Shown here piece by piece: positions 12,259 through 14,708 of a stretch of 14,708 bases of DNA (its first letter is position 1; every line of letters starts with the position of its first letter). This DNA comes from Candidatus Gallimonas caecicola. Lineage in GTDB: Bacteria > Bacillota > Clostridia > Christensenellales > Borkfalkiaceae. Location: the NCBI GenBank assembly GCA_904394195.1, contig CAJFNH010000016.1, positions 1 through 14,708 of the forward strand, written 5' to 3'. The notes under the pieces are model-generated. The model was not told where the DNA came from and did no database searches. It saw nothing but the letters and a program-made list of their open reading frames with translations. The position numbers and the translations under genes are program-made.

Positions 12259-14708
12259 TTATTCCTCCGTGCCGGACACGGGGGGCTCGCCGCCCTCATC
12301 GGGCGTACCCATGTCCGCGTTTTCCTCTTCGGAAACGTCGCTCTCCGCACCCTCCGCAAGCTCTTCGGGCGTGAGGTCCGCCGCCGTCTCTTCGGGCGCT
12401 TCCACCTCGGCTTCGTCGTCCTTTTCGGTCACGGCAACGGTGGCGACCGTGCCGCCGCGCACGTTCATCAGGCGCACGCCGCGCGTGTTCCTGCCGATGT
12501 GCGAGATGCTGTCCGCGTGCATGCGGATGACGACGCCCGCCGAAGTCACGAGCATGATATCGTCGTTGTCGGTGACCAGTTTCATCCCCACGAGCGCGCC
12601 CGTCTTTTCGTTGAACACGCCCGCCTTGATGCCCTTGCCGCCGCGCGACTGCATGCGGTAGTCGGCGCGGTCGGTGCGCTTGCCGTAGCCGTTTTCGGAG
12701 ACGGTGAGGATATCGCACCCCTCGCGCAGCACGAGCATATCCACCACGGAGTCCCCTTCGGCAAGGTTGATGGCCCTGACCCCCATCGTGTCGCGCCCCA
12801 TGGGGCGCACGTCCGTTTCGGCAAAGCGGATGCACTTGCCGGAGCGCGAGGCGATTATGATCTCATCCTTTCCGGAGGCAAACTGCACGCTGATGAGCTC
12901 ATCCCCTTCCACGATGCGGATGGCGATCTTGCCGCTGCGCAGGATATGGTCGAACTCGCTCGTCGCCGTCTTTTTGATGAGCCCGTTCCTGGTCGCCATC
13001 ACAAGATAGCCGCCGTCGCGCGCATAGACGGGCAGGATCGCCGCGACCTTCTCGCCCGCGCTCAGCTGCACGATATTGACGATCGCCCGCCCGCGCGCGG
13101 CGCGCGCCGCTTCCGGGATATGGTACCCCTTGATGGAGTACACCTTCCCGAAGTTGGAGAAGAGCAGGATATCGTTGTGCGTGGAGCAGACGAACATCTG
13201 CTCGACGAAATCGTCGTCCTTGGGGCGGTGCGCCGTCACGCCCACGCCGCCCCGGTTCTGCGCGCGGTATTCGGTGACGGGGATGCGCTTGACATACCCG
13301 GAGTGGGTCATGGAGATGACGACGTCCTCCTCATCGATGAGGTCCTCGTCGTCGATCTCGCCGTAATCGACGGAGATCTCCGTCCTGCGCTCGGAGGGAT
13401 ACTTCGCCTTGATGGCGAGCAGGTCCGTCTTGATGATGTCGAGTACGCGCTGCTCGTTGGCGAGGATGTCGCGCAAATCCGCGATGGTCGCGCGCAGTTC
13501 ATCCAGCTCCTCCTTGAGCTTTTCCACCTCGAGGGAGGTCAGGCGCTGCAGGCGCATCTCCAGGATGGCGTTCGCCTGCTTGTCGGAAAGTTCGAAGGCG
13601 GCGGTCAGCTTGCGGCAGGCGTCGTTCTTGTCCGCTGACTCCTTGATGATGCGGATAACTTCGTCAATATTGGCGAGCGCGAGCACCAGCCCTTCCAAAA
13701 TATGGGCGCGCTCCTCCGCCTTGGCAAGGTCGAAGCGGGTGCGGCGGGTGATGACCTCCTTCTGGTGCGCAAGGTAGTTGACGAGGATCTCCTTGAGGTC
13801 GAGCAGCTTGGGCTCCGTGCCGTTTTCCACGAGCGCCAGAAGAATGATGCCGTCGGACACCTGCAGATTGGTGTGTTTGTACAGGGAGTTCAAAACGACC
13901 TGCGCGTTGGCGTCCTTCTTGCACTCGATGACGATGCGCATGCCCTCTCTGCCCGATTCGTCGCGGATATCCGAAATGCCTTCGATGCGCTTATCCTTGA
14001 CGAGGTCGGCAATGGTCTTGACGAGCATCGCCTTGTTGACCTGATAGGGAATTTCCGTGACGACGATGCGGCTGCGCACGTTGCCGCCCGAGCCGACTTC
14101 CTCGATCTCGCACTTGGAGCGGATGATGATGCTGCCCTGGCCCGTGCGGTACGCCTTGCGGATGCCGCTCCTGCCCATGATGATGCCGCCCGTGGGGAAA
14201 TCGGGCGCGGGAATATAGTCCATCAACTCGTCTACGGTGAGCTCGGGATTGTCGATGAGGGCGATGGTGCCGTCGATGACTTCGGCAAGGTTGTGGGGCG
14301 GGATGTTGGTCGCCATGCCCACGGCGATGCCGTCCGAGCCGTTGACGAGCAGATTGGGGAAGCGCGCCGTGAGGACGGCGGGCTCCATCTCGTTGCCGTC
14401 GAAGTTGGGGAAGAAGTCCACCGTCTCCTTGTCCAGATCGCGCAGCATCTCCGCGGCGAGCTTGGAAAGGCGCGCCTCGGTATAACGCATGGCTGCGGGC
14501 GGGTCGCCGTCGACGGAGCCGAAGTTACCGTGCCCGTCCACGAGCGGGAAGTTGATGGAGAAGTCCTGCGCAAGACGGACGAGCGCGTCGTACACCGAGC
14601 TGTCGCCGTGCGGGTGGAATTTACCCAGAACGTCACCGACGATACGCGCGCACTTGCGGTAGTCCTTGTCGTTATACAGCCCCATCTCGTGCATGGAGTA
14701 AAGGATGC
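12259..14708 (-). CDS. gyrA: DNA gyrase subunit A (5' end outside the window)
   Basis: GyrA is the DNA-breaking and rejoining subunit of gyrase, which introduces negative supercoils with GyrB. The visible part starts inside the winged-helix region (ILYSMHEMGLYNDK), so about 45 residues are missing. The catalytic Tyr lies in AAMRYTEARLSKLA (codon 14484-14482). The quinolone region reads HPHGDSSVYDALVRLAQ, with Ser at the E. coli 83 position and Asp at 87, the sensitive-type residues. The C-terminal six-bladed pinwheel has DNA-wrapping repeats. Its first-blade GyrA box reads QNRGGVG (13260-13240), where QRRGGKG-like is usual. A late blade has QSRGGKG. The last 53 residues (12420-12262) form an acidic tail with 22 Asp/Glu and no Lys or Arg. 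It could be ParC, but the GyrA-type YRAQ and late-blade RGGKG favour GyrA. Confidence 0.93.
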   Translation of the reverse strand, partial: ILYSMHEMGLYNDKDYRKCARIVGDVLGKFHPHGDSSVYDALVRLAQDFSINFPLVDGHGNFGSVDGDPPAAMRYTEARLSKLAAEMLRDLDKETVDFFPNFDGNEMEPAVLTARFPNLLVNGSDGIAVGMATNIPPHNLAEVIDGTIALIDNPELTVDELMDYIPAPDFPTGGIIMGRSGIRKAYRTGQGSIIIRSKCEIEEVGSGGNVRSRIVVTEIPYQVNKAMLVKTIADLVKDKRIEGISDIRDESGREGMRIVIECKKDANAQVVLNSLYKHTNLQVSDGIILLALVENGTEPKLLDLKEILVNYLAHQKEVITRRTRFDLAKAEERAHILEGLVLALANIDEVIRIIKESADKNDACRKLTAAFELSDKQANAILEMRLQRLTSLEVEKLKEELDELRATIADLRDILANEQRVLDIIKTDLLAIKAKYPSERRTEISVDYGEIDDEDLIDEEDVVISMTHSGYVKRIPVTEYRAQNRGGVGVTAHRPKDDDFVEQMFVCSTHNDILLFSNFGKVYSIKGYHIPEAARAARGRAIVNIVQLSAGEKVAAILPVYARDGGYLVMATRNGLIKKTATSEFDHILRSGKIAIRIVEGDELISVQFASGKDEIIIASRSGKCIRFAETDVRPMGRDTMGVRAINLAEGDSVVDMLVLREGCDILTVSENGYGKRTDRADYRMQSRGGKGIKAGVFNEKTGALVGMKLVTDNDDIMLVTSAGVVIRMHADSISHIGRNTRGVRLMNVRGGTVATVAVTEKDDEAEVEAPEETAADLTPEELAEGAESDVSEEENADMGTPDEGGEPPVSGTEE

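Noticed and set aside
12169..13638. Plus-strand open frame of 489 codons opposite gyrA
   Set aside because: It is antisense to an unmistakable gyrA, begins inside a terminator region, and has a His/Arg/Val-rich shadow composition.

Overview
The window looks like chromosomal DNA from a fairly GC-rich low-copy Firmicute, most likely one of the Clostridia. The support is an rbgA-rnhB-yraN run next to rimM-trmD, KtrA/KtrB-type potassium uptake, Firmicute-style purine-rich ribosome binding sites, and near-consensus sigma-A promoters with 17-bp spacers. The family or genus cannot be fixed from this sequence. All genes read on the minus strand, so transcription runs from high to low coordinates. There is no tRNA, rRNA, CRISPR array, insertion sequence or phage gene.

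In transcription order: (1) 12259-14708 is the 5'-truncated gyrA (DNA gyrase subunit A), closed by a very strong hairpin terminator and a second weaker one. (2) A consensus promoter then starts a compact operon: tmk, rimM, trmD, rbgA, rnhB, yraN and a truncated alpha/beta-hydrolase remnant. Several junctions overlap (ATGA, GTGA, TGATG, and a 61-bp overlap between rnhB and yraN). The operon joins dTMP supply, 16S and tRNA maturation, 50S assembly and RNA:DNA hybrid removal. rplS, normally between trmD and rbgA in Firmicutes, is absent. The tmk promoter lies so close to the tmk ATG that the mRNA should be leaderless or nearly so.

(3) 7881-8170 is a 290-bp region without a credible protein gene. 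It holds a promoter overlapping the stop codon of the hydrolase remnant, about 127 nt of densely paired RNA ending in a strong terminator (a candidate small RNA), and a second promoter for the next gene. (4) 2265-7880 encodes a 1871-residue multidomain protein: a beta-rich N-terminus, a degenerate transglutaminase-like domain, DUF4011, a split superfamily 1 helicase with a roughly 600-residue insertion, a Vsr-like nuclease domain and a DUF3320-like C-terminus. This architecture is associated with nucleic-acid defence and is the strongest accessory candidate here. (5) 7-2123 is a potassium uptake pair, ktrB then ktrA, with its own promoter.

The most interesting points are the candidate small RNA, the leaderless tmk promoter, and the giant helicase-nuclease with an apparently dead protease-like domain. 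Less certain are a degenerate GyrA box and a Glu where TrmD normally has its catalytic Asp.
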